64,000 bases of DNA from Huiozyma naganishii CBS 8797. Its lineage: Eukaryota; Ascomycota; Saccharomycetes; Saccharomycetales; Saccharomycetaceae. The DNA lies in NCBI RefSeq assembly GCF_000348985.1, contig NC_035928.1, positions 124,001 to 188,000 on the forward strand, read 5' to 3'. The notes under the pieces were generated by a model. That model did no database searches, had not been told where the DNA came from, and saw only the letters and a list, made by a program, of their open reading frames with translations. Positions 9,811 through 19,371 of this stretch are shown here, piece after piece; positions within the stretch are counted from its first letter, which is position 1, and the number at the start of each line of letters is the position of its first letter. The translations under genes and the position numbers were made by a program.

Positions 9811-11232
9811 TCAGACCTTCATGTCTGAGAGTCCTAGTTCGTCGTTCTGTTCCTTTGTCCTTTCGTAGTCCTCGATGGTCATGTTTGGGTCTGCATCCGG
9901 GGCGTAGACGTTCTGGATGTACGACCCTGCAAGCGGGTCTGTCATGACGACTGTGAACTTGACCTTCCCGTCGATGGCGTCCTGCAAATTGGCGAAAAAC
10001 TTCTCCCAGTTCTGTTTCGTTGCGTCGTCCATGGAGTCCGAGCTGACAGTGAATACTCTAGCTTGAAGTTCCTCGTAGACTTGTCTGAGCAAACCTTCCA
10101 AAGTGGTGAATCTACCACCCAATGTTCCCTCCTGGATGTCCAAGTGTAGTTCTGGACAGGAGAGCGTGCAGGACTCTGACTTGAGGATGTCCCTGGAGAG
10201 GTCGCTCGGGTCGTCGCAGTAGAGCGTGATCTTGCGGCCCTTATCCGGAATCGCACCACCTGTTTTGACCTCGTTGGACTTGTACCCGCACTTGTCGCAC
10301 ACTGTGGACATGATGATGACCTCTTTGAAATGTGGGATGTTGACAGGTTTCATGTGCGTGTCGCAAGCACCCCCACAAGAGGGGCACGTTGCCGCGAAAG
10401 TCTGGACCTCGTTGTTGAAGTTCTCGATGTCCGTTTGGTCAGAGACGAATTTCCCCTTGAGTGTCTCGGCTTGCGATGGGTTTCTCTCTGCCGTATCGCG
10501 GGCCTTCTGTGCCGCCTGCGCCCTGTCCCTGCGTCTCTGCTCAAGCTGGTCCTGCGTGATGATCCCGACGAGGACGTTCTGCTCGTCTGTGCGCGGGTAC
10601 TGCGTGTGCGACCACTTGTGTTGTGGCTCCCCCGGTTTGTACTCGATCCAGGAGTTCCCCGCCGGGTCATCGAGCGTGAAAGTCAATGGGAGAGTCCCCT
10701 GTTCCGCGTTGATGCACGATTTAACCTTCGCGATGACTTGTTCGATCTGGGTGTACAACTCAGGGTGCTGTTTCTTTCTCAGTTCTTGGTCCGATTGAAG
10801 GTCCTCTATCATCTCTTCCAACAGACCCTCTACTGTGGTAAGCACCCCGCGTTTCGGTGGGATCTCGATATCTAGTTCTGCGAACTTACAAGTCGCCGTC
10901 TCCGATTTGATAACCTGTCTGTTGAAATCCTCTTTCTGTTCGATCTTGAGCAAGTACTTGGACCCCAATTCTTGGATCTGCGACGCCGGCTGGATCTCCG
11001 AGTTCTTGAGCCCACAGTGAGGGCACTCGAACGACATGATGACAACCTCGCGGAAGTACGGGATCGACGTAAGAAGCAGCCGCGTGGTACCGTCTTCCCC
11101 ACAGTTCATACACAGGGACTCTATCTCTTGCACTGGGTGTCCCATGGCGTCCTCCGCGCCCGTCAAGCGCACGCCGACCTGCTCCGCTTCTTCAGCTTGT
11201 TCCCCGACTGGTTTAAACATATCCTCTGGCAT
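9811..11232 (-). CDS. ZPR1: ZPR1, zinc-finger protein, eEF1A folding factor
   Basis: The product has 473 residues (S. cerevisiae: 486). It contains the duplicated Zpr1 module. The first C4 zinc finger has C41, C44, C70 and C73 with the linker [14 protein letters not shown]. The second is at about residues 282-316 (CPSCGG ... VCDKCG). Each finger is followed by the alpha/beta Zpr1 domain. Zpr1 binds eEF1A as a dedicated chaperone and shuttles to the nucleus in growing cells. The gene is divergent from the YGR210C GTPase across a 169-bp promoter carrying PAC and RRPE elements, suggesting control with ribosome-biogenesis genes. Confidence 0.96.
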   Translation of the reverse strand: MPEDMFKPVGEQAEEAEQVGVRLTGAEDAMGHPVQEIESLCMNCGEDGTTRLLLTSIPYFREVVIMSFECPHCGLKNSEIQPASQIQELGSKYLLKIEQKEDFNRQVIKSETATCKFAELDIEIPPKRGVLTTVEGLLEEMIEDLQSDQELRKKQHPELYTQIEQVIAKVKSCINAEQGTLPLTFTLDDPAGNSWIEYKPGEPQHKWSHTQYPRTDEQNVLVGIITQDQLEQRRRDRAQAAQKARDTAERNPSQAETLKGKFVSDQTDIENFNNEVQTFAATCPSCGGACDTHMKPVNIPHFKEVIIMSTVCDKCGYKSNEVKTGGAIPDKGRKITLYCDDPSDLSRDILKSESCTLSCPELHLDIQEGTLGGRFTTLEGLLRQVYEELQARVFTVSSDSMDDATKQNWEKFFANLQDAIDGKVKFTVVMTDPLAGSYIQNVYAPDADPNMTIEDYERTKEQNDELGLSDMKV

Positions 11233-11258
11233 CGTGACTGGTCTCTTTGTAGTACTTC

Positions 11259-11292
<34 letters not shown>
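11259..11292. repeat. (TAG)n trinucleotide microsatellite
   Basis: About eleven tandem TAG/GTA units sit in the short ZPR1-YGR210C divergent promoter, next to the RRPE element. The run is just upstream of the ZPR1 start codon, so it probably falls in or near the ZPR1 5' untranslated region. Length variation there could differ between strains. Confidence 0.9.
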
Positions 11293-11312
11293 TGGAAGAT
11301 GTGAATTTGATA

Positions 11313-11344
11313 AAAAATTTTCAGTTTCGTTGAGACCTCATCGC
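11313..11344. promoter_or_regulatory. RRPE and PAC elements in the ZPR1-YGR210C promoter
   Basis: AAAAATTTTCA at 11313-11323 matches the RRPE motif (TGAAAATTTTT on the minus strand). CTCATCGC at 11337-11344 is the reverse complement of GCGATGAG, the PAC core. The two motifs lie 13 bp apart. In Saccharomycetaceae, RRPE is bound by Stb3 and PAC by Dot6/Tod6; together they mark ribosome-biogenesis genes. The site is placed to serve both divergent genes. Confidence 0.75.
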
Positions 11345-11401
11345 AGCTGTAGTTGTAGTACTGGACCAGTGCTAGTCGTAGTTGCTGGTTGGGGATGGCC
11401 A

Positions 11402-12663
11402 ATGGCTCGTGATCCGCTGATCGGGATAGTCGGGAAACCTTCCTCTGGGAAATCCACGCTTTTGAACTCGCTGACGGACGCCAATGCCGCTGTGGGTGCG
11501 TTCCCCTTCTGCACGATCGATCCGAACAGGGCCACAGGGTACCTCCAGTTGCCCTGTGCCTGTTCCCGGTTTGGTCTCGAGTCGCAGTGTAAGCCCAATT
11601 ACGGGTGGTGTGTCTCTGGGAAGCGGCATGTGCCCGTGATGCTTCTTGACGTTGCTGGGTTGGTCCCCGGTGCGCATTCGGGCCGTGGTCTCGGGAACAA
11701 GTTTCTGGACGACCTGAGGCACGCTGATGCGTTGATCCATGTGGTGGATGTCTCTGGGACGACTGACTCCGAGGGGAAGAACACGCGCGGGTACGACCCG
11801 CTGTACGACATCGAGTGGCTGCAGGACGAGATCCGGCTGTGGATCGAGGGGAACTTGAAGAAGCGGTGGGGGTCCATTGTGAGGCGACACACTGCGACGA
11901 AGAGTTCCCCCGTGGACACTCTGCAGGCGCAGTTTGGAGGGTACGGGTCGCAAGTGCCCATGGTACAGAGGGCGTTGGACCGGGTGGCCTCAGAACAGGG
12001 GAATCTCCCACCACTGGAGCAATGGGACGACGAGTGGATAACGCGGGTGGTGCGGTCGTTCATGGCCGAGAAGTTCCCCACGGTGCTTGCCCTGAACAAG
12101 ATCGACCACCCAGACGCCGACAAGAACGTCTCTAAGATCCTGCTGCGGCACCCGGGCACACCCTGTGTGCTAACGAGTGCTGTCACAGAGGTGTTCCTTC
12201 GGAAGTTGAAGAAACAAGGGTTTGTGCAATACGACGAGGGCACCGAGTTCGTCGATACGGCGGAGGACGACCCGAAACTGCGCCCACTCGACGAGAGGGC
12301 CCTGGAGCGGATCGAGCGGGTACGCGACCTCGTACTGTACCGTTTCGGGTCCACTGGTGTCGTGCAAGTCCTGCAGGCCTCGGTAGCGCTGCTCAAACTC
12401 GTCCCCGTGTACACCGTGCGGAACATCCACAGCTACACGGGCGGCAGCGGCACCGCCGTGTTCCGGGACTGCTTCCTCGTGAAGAGCGGCACCCCAGTGG
12501 GCCAGGTCGCCCGCCACATCCTGGCGGGGAGGTCGCCGTCGCCGCGATCGAGACCTGCGGCGGCGTGCGTGTCAGCGAGGACGCAACCGTCTCCGAGGGC
12601 CACAACGACATCCTCTCCTTCAAGCTGGCGCCCAGGGCGCCTCCCGCAAGCACACCCAGCTAG
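11402..12663 (+). CDS. YGR210C-like Obg/YchF-family GTPase, frameshift near the 3' end
   Basis: The start at 11402 ([19 protein letters not shown]) matches S. cerevisiae YGR210C (411 residues). The G1 motif GKPSSGKST, the G3 segment [19 protein letters not shown] and the G4 motif NKID are intact. After HILAG, at the GGGG of 12526-12529, the reading frame breaks. The original frame gives an unrelated Arg/Ser/Pro-rich tail to 12727. The next frame gives the conserved tail ([12 protein letters not shown] ... [20 protein letters not shown]) and stops at TAG 12661-12663. One missing G would explain it and would give about 420 residues. The lost part is the C-terminal TGS domain. The alternatives are a real recent mutation or a sequencing undercall; the conserved second frame favours the latter or a very young lesion. 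Upstream in-frame codons back to 11036 overlap ZPR1 and are not conserved. Confidence 0.9.
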
Positions 12664-12695
12664 CCCTATGTATCACTCTGTCTACAAGCCACCTC

Positions 12696-12730
12696 TGACT
12701 AAGCAGCGGGCGGAACTTTTGGTATAAAAA
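12696..12730 (+). promoter_or_regulatory. Yap1-type site and TATA box of TRX2
   Basis: TGACTAA at 12696-12702 fits the Yap1 response element TKACTAA. TATAAAAA follows at 12723-12730, 70 bp before the TRX2 start codon. In S. cerevisiae TRX2 is a classic Yap1/Skn7 oxidative-stress target, so the pair is consistent with the same control here. The site falls in the 136-bp space after the GTPase gene. Confidence 0.6.
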
Positions 12731-12799
12731 GAGGCGTCTCTTCTCGATTTGCCACACTCTCTGCTCTCTCTCACTGCCAGTGTGACAACAGCAACTGCA

Positions 12800-13117
12800 A
12801 TGGTCTCTGAGGTTACATCCGCTGGTGAGTTTGACAAGTTGGTGCAGGGCACCGAGAAGCTTGTGGTCGTGGACTTCTTCGCGACGTGGTGCGGCCCCTG
12901 CAAAATGATCGCCCCCATGGTCGAGAAGTTCGCCGCGCAGTACGCGGACTCCGCGGAGTTCGTCAAGGTGGACGTCGACCAGTTGCCCGAGCTGGCGCAG
13001 CGGTACGAGATCTCCGCGATGCCCACGCTCGTGTTCTTCAAGAAGGGCTCTGTGATCACGAAGGTCGTCGGTGCCAACATGGCCGCTGTCAAGCAGAACA
13101 TCGTTGCCAACATCTAA
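12800..13117 (+). CDS. TRX2: TRX2, cytosolic thioredoxin
   Basis: The product is a 105-residue thioredoxin with the active site WCGPCK (C31, C34) and the cis-Pro segment AMPTLVFFKKG. It reduces protein disulfides and supplies peroxiredoxin, ribonucleotide reductase and PAPS reductase. The start at 12800 (MVSEVTSAGEF) fits the family length of 103-104; the upstream in-frame extension to 12749 lacks an ATG. The gene's position between YGR210C and SER2 matches TRX2 (YGR209C). The related TRX1 would be elsewhere. It is GC-rich compared with its homologue. Confidence 0.95.
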   Translation: MVSEVTSAGEFDKLVQGTEKLVVVDFFATWCGPCKMIAPMVEKFAAQYADSAEFVKVDVDQLPELAQRYEISAMPTLVFFKKGSVITKVVGANMAAVKQNIVANI

Positions 13118-13135
13118 GATGGGACGTACATACTC

Positions 13136-14023
13136 CTACGTATCTCTATAACCTAACACGTACTTGACGTCGAAAAGTGTCGGACCGTTCAATTGGGAGG
13201 GTGCTGCCTCGCGGACGGCCGGTTTGGCGTGCCACGCGACGCCGAATCCCGCAGTGGCCATCGCGGGCAAGTCGTTGGCCCCGTCGCCGACCATCACACT
13301 GGATTGCGGGTCGATGCCCAGCTCACTGCACAGTTCACGTACTGCATTGGCCTTGGCGGTGCCGTCTACCACGGGTCCCAAGGTGCGCCCCGTGAGGATC
13401 CCCTCGGGGGTCGTCTCCAAAGTGTTGGCACGCATGTAGTCCAGTTGCAACACGCGCTGGATGTGCCCTGCGAAGGGCACAAACCCACCGGAGAGCACTG
13501 CCGTGGAGACTTGGGACTCGCGGAGTAGCTGGCACAACTGGTCGGCACCTTGAGTCAGTACAAGTTCGGACCGAACGGAATCGTAGAGCCCTCCGGTGTC
13601 GAGCCCCGCCAGAAGCGCAACACGTTCCCGCAGGGACGCTTTGAAGTCCAGTTCGCCGTTCATCGCGCGGTCAGTGATCTCTTTGACCGCGGGCTCGACA
13701 CCGGCATGTCTTGCGACCAACTCAATGACCTCTTGCTCGATCAGCGTCGAGTCCATATCGAAGACGACGAGCCGGCGGGCCGCACCACGGACACTAGCCA
13801 ATTGCAGTACGGCGTCGGCACCCACAGCAGAGACAGCACCCTCTTGCAAGGCCCGCTTCTCTAAGTTGCCCTCGACGTACACGTCGCATGCTCGAGGACC
13901 TAACCGGTCCACACGCTGCACGGCCGCTTGCATCGCACGCAATTGACCACAGAGCGTCTCTACGGATGCATCACTGAGCTCGTCGGCCGTCTGGCTGATG
14001 TATGTCACCACGTACGCCGTCAT
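13136..14023 (-). CDS. SER2: SER2, phosphoserine phosphatase
   Basis: The product has 295 residues (S. cerevisiae: 309). It is a HAD-superfamily enzyme with motif I FDMDSTL (nucleophile D89, acid D91), motif II LSGG, and motif III-IV GDGANDLPAMATAGFG. It removes phosphate from L-3-phosphoserine, the last step of serine synthesis. It converges on TRX2 with only 18 bp between the stop codons and is divergent from CIR1 across 91 bp. Confidence 0.96.
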   Translation of the reverse strand: MTAYVVTYISQTADELSDASVETLCGQLRAMQAAVQRVDRLGPRACDVYVEGNLEKRALQEGAVSAVGADAVLQLASVRGAARRLVVFDMDSTLIEQEVIELVARHAGVEPAVKEITDRAMNGELDFKASLRERVALLAGLDTGGLYDSVRSELVLTQGADQLCQLLRESQVSTAVLSGGFVPFAGHIQRVLQLDYMRANTLETTPEGILTGRTLGPVVDGTAKANAVRELCSELGIDPQSSVMVGDGANDLPAMATAGFGVAWHAKPAVREAAPSQLNGPTLFDVKYVLGYRDT

Positions 14024-14114
14024 TGCGGATCTTGCTTCGTCTTATAGTAGTTGAAGTCGTTGAAGTGAGTCGTTCTTCACCTTCTTCATCTTCTTGACTT
14101 CACCAAGGACACCA

Positions 14115-14861
14115 ATGAAGATCCTGGTGCCCGTGAAGAGGGTTGTCGACGCCGCGTTGCGTCCCATCGTCTCCCAAGGTGCTCTGTCCACCTCTGGGCT
14201 CAAGTTCAGCAGCAACCCGTTCGACGAGATCGCACTGGAGGAGGCTCTCACTTTGCAACGGACCCTCGGCGGACCGGCCAAAGCGGAGGTCCACTGTATC
14301 TCCTTGGGACCGGATGCCTGCACCGATGTGCTACGCAACTGTCTTGCCCGTGGAGCACAGCACGCAACACACGTTAAAGTCCCCGAGGGCAATACCCTCG
14401 AACCACTCGCCGTCGCGAAGATCCTTCACGGGTTCGTCAAAGACAGAGGTTTCGACCTTGTGCTCTTGGGGAAGCAAGCTATTGATGACGACGCGGCATG
14501 TACTGGGCCCATGCTTGCAGGCTTGCTCCAGTGGCCTCAGGCGACAGCTGCGTCTCGTGTCCAGTGGTCTCCTGAGACTTCCCGCCTCAGCATCACATCA
14601 GAGACAGACTCGGGGGAACAGACCGTCTCTGCACCGTTACCACTCGTCGTCACCGCAGACCTCAGACTCAACAAGCCCAAGTACGTAGGGCTCGCTAAAC
14701 TCATGAAGGTCAAGAGGGTGCCCATTGAGAAGGTGGACCCTGAAACCACCATGTCCCAGAGACTCGAACAAGTCTCCGTGGGTGAACCGCCAGCAAAGAA
14801 GCCGGTCACCATGGTCTCCTCAGTGGACGAACTGGTCTCCAAGATCAGGGACTTAGTGTAG
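14115..14861 (+). CDS. CIR1: CIR1, electron transfer flavoprotein beta subunit
   Basis: The product has 248 residues (S. cerevisiae Cir1: 261), starting at the ATG at 14115 (MKILVPVKRVVDAAL). The upstream in-frame codons to 14094 include no ATG. Family features seen are NPFDEIALEEAL, LLGKQAIDDDA, ACTGPMLAGLLQWPQAT and TADLRLNKPKYVGLAKLMKVK, the ETF-beta signature. The protein pairs with the alpha subunit Aim45 in mitochondria and passes electrons to Cir2. It converges with MVB12 with 26 bp between the stops. Confidence 0.95.
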   Translation: MKILVPVKRVVDAALRPIVSQGALSTSGLKFSSNPFDEIALEEALTLQRTLGGPAKAEVHCISLGPDACTDVLRNCLARGAQHATHVKVPEGNTLEPLAVAKILHGFVKDRGFDLVLLGKQAIDDDAACTGPMLAGLLQWPQATAASRVQWSPETSRLSITSETDSGEQTVSAPLPLVVTADLRLNKPKYVGLAKLMKVKRVPIEKVDPETTMSQRLEQVSVGEPPAKKPVTMVSSVDELVSKIRDLV

Positions 14862-14887
14862 TGTAGCGTTACATACCTTATATATCC

Positions 14888-15199
14888 TTACTCTGACGGT
14901 TGTGGTCTTGTTGGCGACAGCACTTTATGGGAGAGCAGCCCAGCAGGTTTGTGCGCAAGGTACGTTGAGGCGTACCATTGGTCGAACAGGGCACCTTGCC
15001 CGATGTACCCTTGCAACTGCGCTTCTAGGGACTCGCACTCGTGGATCCAGGGCGATACGAGGGATTCGGATCCTCCAGGGTGCCTCTGCGGTGGTTGCAG
15101 GGTGGGGACCTCCAACGGTGCGGGTGGTCCACCACCCGCAACACCGCGCTTGTTGTACAGGGGCACGCGACGTAGCAGCGACCGGTACTCACCCGACAT
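14888..15199 (-). CDS. MVB12: MVB12, ESCRT-I subunit
   Basis: This 103-residue protein has the N-terminal segment LLRRVPLYNKRG and, near the end, FDQWYASTYLAHKPAG and VLSPTR. Both correspond to conserved parts of S. cerevisiae Mvb12 (101 residues). Mvb12 stabilises the ESCRT-I complex with Stp22, Vps28 and Srn2 in multivesicular-body sorting. The sequence between the conserved ends has diverged (Gly/Pro-rich). The call rests on those motifs, the matching length and exact synteny (YGR206W). Confidence 0.9.
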   Translation of the reverse strand: MSGEYRSLLRRVPLYNKRGVAGGGPPAPLEVPTLQPPQRHPGGSESLVSPWIHECESLEAQLQGYIGQGALFDQWYASTYLAHKPAGLLSHKVLSPTRPQPSE

Positions 15200-15275
15200 C
15201 CTTGGGGGCGTGCAAGCGTTGTAAGTGCAGTTAACGTATTTAATTCTTCACTATGTACAGATGCACCGCTTCTCG

Positions 15276-16184
15276 TCACTCAATGCACCTCGTCTTACTC
15301 CCAAACACGACCCTCGAGGCATCAATCCCCAAAGTGAGCGTCGCTACTGACCCTAGACGCTCACTCCGTACAAAGGGCTCGTAGTACAGCCTGTAGCAAG
15401 GCATGTACCGATCAACGAACGCACGTACCTCGTCATCCGTCATCCCCTCTCCATTGGGGCTCTCCCTCACGGTCTCGTGCTCTTGTTCCACTCGCCACAA
15501 GTACACGTCATCCAGTTGATCCGCCGCAAGCACGATCCCAAGCGAGTGGATCTCAGGGTTGTTCCACATCAGGTCGCTGTACATGAACAACTTCGCATTC
15601 ACGTCCACCATATCCCCGGCCAGCGGGGTCTCTGTCTCCGGACCAGACCGTCCGCTCAGGATAGGGTTGAACCCGAGAAACCAACCTTCGAGGATGAAGA
15701 TGTCCACGGGCACGGGGACCCTCCTCTCACAACTCAGCCGGTCACCAGCACCGCCATGCAGCGACTTGTCGTACTGCGGCAGGTGCACGTACGCGGACTC
15801 CTCGCCATCACCGTCACCACTTTCCTGCTGGTCCCCACGCCGCTGCAACACGGCTTGCAACACTCTGTTCAGAAGTGGCATGTCGTGCGTCCCTGGCATC
15901 CCACGGCCCCTGTACAACTCGTTCCCGGAATACTGCTCTTGTAACTTCAACTGGTCCGCGTGAGTCAGGTAGAAATCATCAATAGACACACAGGCAACGT
16001 TGTACTGCCCAGCGTACTTCGCCTTCAAGTGCGCGCACAGCTCAGCACTTGCCCTGGTCTTCCCGGACCCCTGAGGACCAGAAACGTAGATGAACAGCGG
16101 GTCGCTTTGCTCCCGCGCAAACCACTGCGGCACGTAAACGTCCACAAACTCCACCGCGTGCTCCAACACACTCTTCCCAGGCAT
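15276..16184 (-). CDS. TDA10: TDA10, ATP-binding kinase-like protein
   Basis: I place the start at the ATG 16184-16182 (MPGKSVLEHAVEFVD). The frame extends 7 codons upstream but begins with GTG. The product has 302 residues (S. cerevisiae: 290). It has a Walker A GPQGSGKT (residues 36-43), a Walker B-like SIDDFYLTH, and RGRGMPGTHDM and ILEGWFLGFNPIL blocks. These are shared with D-glycerate 3-kinase and uridine/panthothenate-type kinases. The substrate in yeast is unknown. The C-terminus GSKTRCIE is as in S. cerevisiae. It lies tandem between ADE3 and MVB12, as in YGR205W. An insertion rich in Gln/Gly/Asp around residues 110-125 is not in the S. cerevisiae protein. Confidence 0.94.
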   Translation of the reverse strand: MPGKSVLEHAVEFVDVYVPQWFAREQSDPLFIYVSGPQGSGKTRASAELCAHLKAKYAGQYNVACVSIDDFYLTHADQLKLQEQYSGNELYRGRGMPGTHDMPLLNRVLQAVLQRRGDQQESGDGDGEESAYVHLPQYDKSLHGGAGDRLSCERRVPVPVDIFILEGWFLGFNPILSGRSGPETETPLAGDMVDVNAKLFMYSDLMWNNPEIHSLGIVLAADQLDDVYLWRVEQEHETVRESPNGEGMTDDEVRAFVDRYMPCYRLYYEPFVRSERLGSVATLTLGIDASRVVFGSKTRCIE

Positions 16185-16315
16185 CCTGCTACAGCTGTCG
16201 ACCACGAACCAGCCACCTTCTCAAGAGCTACAAGACGTGGGGGGGTCAAAGTTGGTCAATTGCTCCTTTAATATATATTATATCGCTTAGTACATAGAGG
16301 CCTAGAGGTAGGTGT

Positions 16316-19192
16316 TCAGAACATGCCCTCGATCTCGCCGTCGCCATTGACCTCGATGTTCATGAACCCACAGTGCGTGGGGAGCCCCGGAATCGTCTGG
16401 ATCTCCGCGGCGAGAGCGTACAAGTAGTTTGCACCCGTCGCGATGCGGACGTCGCGGATCGGGAACGTGAACCCATGGGGCACGCCCTTCAGCGCCGCGT
16501 CATGCGACAGCGAGTACTGCGTCTTCGCGATGCAAATCGGCAGCCCACTGAACCCCTGCGCCGTGTACTGCGCGATCTTGCGCTGCGCCTCAGGTGAGAA
16601 CTCAACGGACCCGGCACCGTACATCTCCGTAGCGATCTTTGATATCTTCGCCTCGATCGAACTGCCGTCCTGTGTAGAGTACAAAAACTGGAATTGATCG
16701 TTCGAGTGGTTGTGGATCGCGTCGATGACCCCGCGGGCTAGATCCACAGCTCCGGCACCGCCTTCCTCCCAGTGGTTCGATACGACGGCGTCCACCGCGC
16801 CTGCCTTGAGGGATTCCTCCCGGATCACAGCGTGTTCCTTGTCCGTATCCGAAGACATCCGGTTGATAGCGACGACAACGGGCAAGTTGTAACTGCGTGC
16901 GTTCTCAATGTGTTTCGCCAAGTTGGCGCACCCGGCACGCAACATCTCGACGTTCTCAGTAGTGTACTCCTCTGGCAGTGGGGCGCCAGCTTTCACCTCG
17001 GCACCGCCGCCGTGCACCTTTAGGGCACGCACGGTCGCTACAATCACAACGACATCCGGTACCAGCCCAGAGGAACGGCACTTGATGTTGATGAACCGCT
17101 CACCACCCATCGTGAAATCGAAACCGGCCTCAGTGATCACGTACCCGACTTTGTCCTCCTTAACCTCGGGGGTCCATTGGGGACGTACACCTGCCAACTT
17201 CAGTGCGATCTTGTCAGCGAGCACAGAGGAAGCACCGATGGAGATGTTAGCGAAGGGTCCAGCGTGAACGAACACTGGTGTCCCCTCTAAAGTCTGCATG
17301 ATGTTGGGTTTCACCGCGTCCTTCAAGATAGCAGTCATGGCACCAGCACAGCCTATGTCTTCGCAGGTGACTGTTTCACCAGTCTCTTTGTTGGTCCCAA
17401 TGACAATCTTGCCCAACCTCTCACGCATATCCTCGAGGGAATCGCACAGTGCAAGGATAGCCATGCACTCGGACGCAACGGAGATGTCGAACCCGGTGTG
17501 TCTCGTGAACCCGCGCTCCGTGGGGGCCTCCCCAATGGTGATCCCCCTCAGGAACCGGTCGTTACAGTCGACAACACGTCTCCAAGTGACAGAGTCCGGG
17601 TCGATGTTCAACCGGGCGAACCGGTGTACCTCGGTTTCCGTCAGGTCGTCAGGGTTCGTCTTGTCGATCCCGAGCTTCTCGAGACGCCGCAGCATCGACC
17701 TTGTAAACTGTCTTTGGCCCTTCTTCGCGGGTACAAGCCTCTTGTACAAAGGTGCGTCCTTCTGCGTGGACTCGTGGAACATCCGCGTGTCAATCGCAGC
17801 AGCGAGCAAATTGTTCGCCATTGAGATCGCATGGATGTCCCCCGTGATATGCAAGTTAAACTCGTCCATCGGGATCACTTGCGCGTACCCACCACCGGCG
17901 GCACCGCCCTTGATCCCGAACGTGGGGCCCATCGACGGTTGACGGACGTTCGCGAACACGGTCTTGTTCAAGTGTGCCCCGAAGGCCTGTGCGAGCCCCG
18001 CCGTGGTCGTGGACTTCCCCTCGCCGAGCGGGGTCGGAGTGATCCCAGTGACGAGGACGTACTTCCCGTTCTCACGGTCGCGCAGCCTGTCCAGGATCTT
18101 CAAGTCCACTTTACCCTTGACGAATCCGTAGGGTTCGAACTCTGAGGGCAGGATCCCGGACTCCGCGGCGACTTGTGTGATGTTCTTGGGCTGTTGTCCC
18201 CTTGAGATCTCGAAGTCCGAGGGGACCGGTTTCTCAAGGTTCAGAGGTAACGGTTCGTAGACACGTTCTCCAGCTGGGCGGACGCCGTTGACCTCCTCGT
18301 AGCGTCTCTTTGCGGCCAACAGCGTGTTCTGCATCAGCATAGCGACGGTCATGGGCCCGACACCGCCAGGAACCGGTGTGATCAGTCTTGCGTGCTTTGC
18401 GGCCTCATCGAACTCGACGTCCCCGACGAGTCTGACACCGGACTTACGAGTCGCGTCCTCGACGTAGTTCGTGCCGACATCGACGATCACGCACCCGCGT
18501 GTATTCTCCGCAAACCACTCACCCTTGATGAATTCAGGTTGCCCAATGGCCACGACGACGACGTCTGCGTCCTTGAAGTACGTGTGGAGGTCCTTCGTGC
18601 GCGAGTGGACCACCGTCACAGTCGAGTTCTGTGCAGACAGCAACGCAGCGACGGGGCTCCCGACGATATCGGACCGTCCAACGACCACGCTGCGGGTGCC
18701 CTCCAGCGCAACGTCGTACCGTTTCAACAGCTCGATGATCCCCTTGGGCGTACAGGGCAAGAACTGTGGAGTCCCATGTCTCTTGGCTAGTTCCCCCACG
18801 TTCGCTGGCCCAAACCCGTCGACATCCTTCGTCACGGAGACCGTGGAGGTGACTCTGTCCTCGTTGATGTGAGCCGGCAGGGGCAATTGCACGATGATCC
18901 CGTGCGTCCCGGCGTCCTCGTTCAATTCAGCGACGCGACGCAGCACGGCACCCTCGGTCACATCCTCTGCAAGATGAATGAAATCGACGGCGATCCCGGC
19001 CTCCGCGGCGGCCTTCCGTTTCATCCGCACGTACGTGGCAGAGTCGGGCCGCTCGCCCACCTGGATGATCGCGAGCTTCGGCTGGAACGAGCTGTCCTGC
19101 TGGCTCACTTTGAAATCCTCCACCTGTCTCGCGATCTCCTCGCGGATCGACAGCGCGACCGCCTTCCCGTCAATGATACTCGCAGCAGCCAT
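16316..19192 (-). CDS. ADE3: ADE3, cytosolic trifunctional C1-tetrahydrofolate synthase
   Basis: The product has 958 residues from the ATG at 19192 (MAAASIIDGKAVALSI); S. cerevisiae Ade3 has 946. Residues 1 to about 330 form the methylene-THF dehydrogenase/cyclohydrolase domain (ATYVRMKRKAA with the catalytic Lys, VVGRSDIVGSP, PVPGGVGPMT). The rest is the formate-THF ligase with its P-loop TPTPLGEGKSTTT at about residues 381-393. It interconverts one-carbon folates for purine, thymidylate and methionine synthesis. There is no mitochondrial presequence at this start, so it is Ade3 rather than Mis1; synteny agrees (YGR204W). The frame continues upstream to 19285 without an ATG at its head. Very GC-rich third positions give long meaningless antisense frames. 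Confidence 0.97.
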   Translation of the reverse strand: MAAASIIDGKAVALSIREEIARQVEDFKVSQQDSSFQPKLAIIQVGERPDSATYVRMKRKAAAEAGIAVDFIHLAEDVTEGAVLRRVAELNEDAGTHGIIVQLPLPAHINEDRVTSTVSVTKDVDGFGPANVGELAKRHGTPQFLPCTPKGIIELLKRYDVALEGTRSVVVGRSDIVGSPVAALLSAQNSTVTVVHSRTKDLHTYFKDADVVVVAIGQPEFIKGEWFAENTRGCVIVDVGTNYVEDATRKSGVRLVGDVEFDEAAKHARLITPVPGGVGPMTVAMLMQNTLLAAKRRYEEVNGVRPAGERVYEPLPLNLEKPVPSDFEISRGQQPKNITQVAAESGILPSEFEPYGFVKGKVDLKILDRLRDRENGKYVLVTGITPTPLGEGKSTTTAGLAQAFGAHLNKTVFANVRQPSMGPTFGIKGGAAGGGYAQVIPMDEFNLHITGDIHAISMANNLLAAAIDTRMFHESTQKDAPLYKRLVPAKKGQRQFTRSMLRRLEKLGIDKTNPDDLTETEVHRFARLNIDPDSVTWRRVVDCNDRFLRGITIGEAPTERGFTRHTGFDISVASECMAILALCDSLEDMRERLGKIVIGTNKETGETVTCEDIGCAGAMTAILKDAVKPNIMQTLEGTPVFVHAGPFANISIGASSVLADKIALKLAGVRPQWTPEVKEDKVGYVITEAGFDFTMGGERFINIKCRSSGLVPDVVVIVATVRALKVHGGGAEVKAGAPLPEEYTTENVEMLRAGCANLAKHIENARSYNLPVVVAINRMSSDTDKEHAVIREESLKAGAVDAVVSNHWEEGGAGAVDLARGVIDAIHNHSNDQFQFLYSTQDGSSIEAKISKIATEMYGAGSVEFSPEAQRKIAQYTAQGFSGLPICIAKTQYSLSHDAALKGVPHGFTFPIRDVRIATGANYLYALAAEIQTIPGLPTHCGFMNIEVNGDGEIEGMF

Positions 19193-19371
19193 TGCCCCTC
19201 TTGACCTTGACCCAGAGGCGAGCCAGTAGGGCATCGTCCAGCAAGCAAGCCTTATATAATAACACTTTACACATAAGAGATTCACAGCGACTCAAACTGT
19301 GTACGAGAGGGCCGTTTCCGAAAGCAGCAATTTCCGGCAGTTCTAGAGGTCACAGACCGCTGGCTGCGGAG

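Noticed and set aside
11599..12426. 275-codon open frame on the minus strand inside the GTPase gene
   Set aside because: It lies fully antisense to a conserved gene, is Ser/Arg/Thr-rich and results from GC-ending codons; the same applies to frames opposite ZPR1, SER2, ADE3 and TDH.
19310..19325. TTTCCGAAAG, the core of a point-centromere CDEIII element
   Set aside because: No CDEI (RTCACRTG) at the right distance and the flanking DNA is GC-rich, not the very AT-rich CDEII required.
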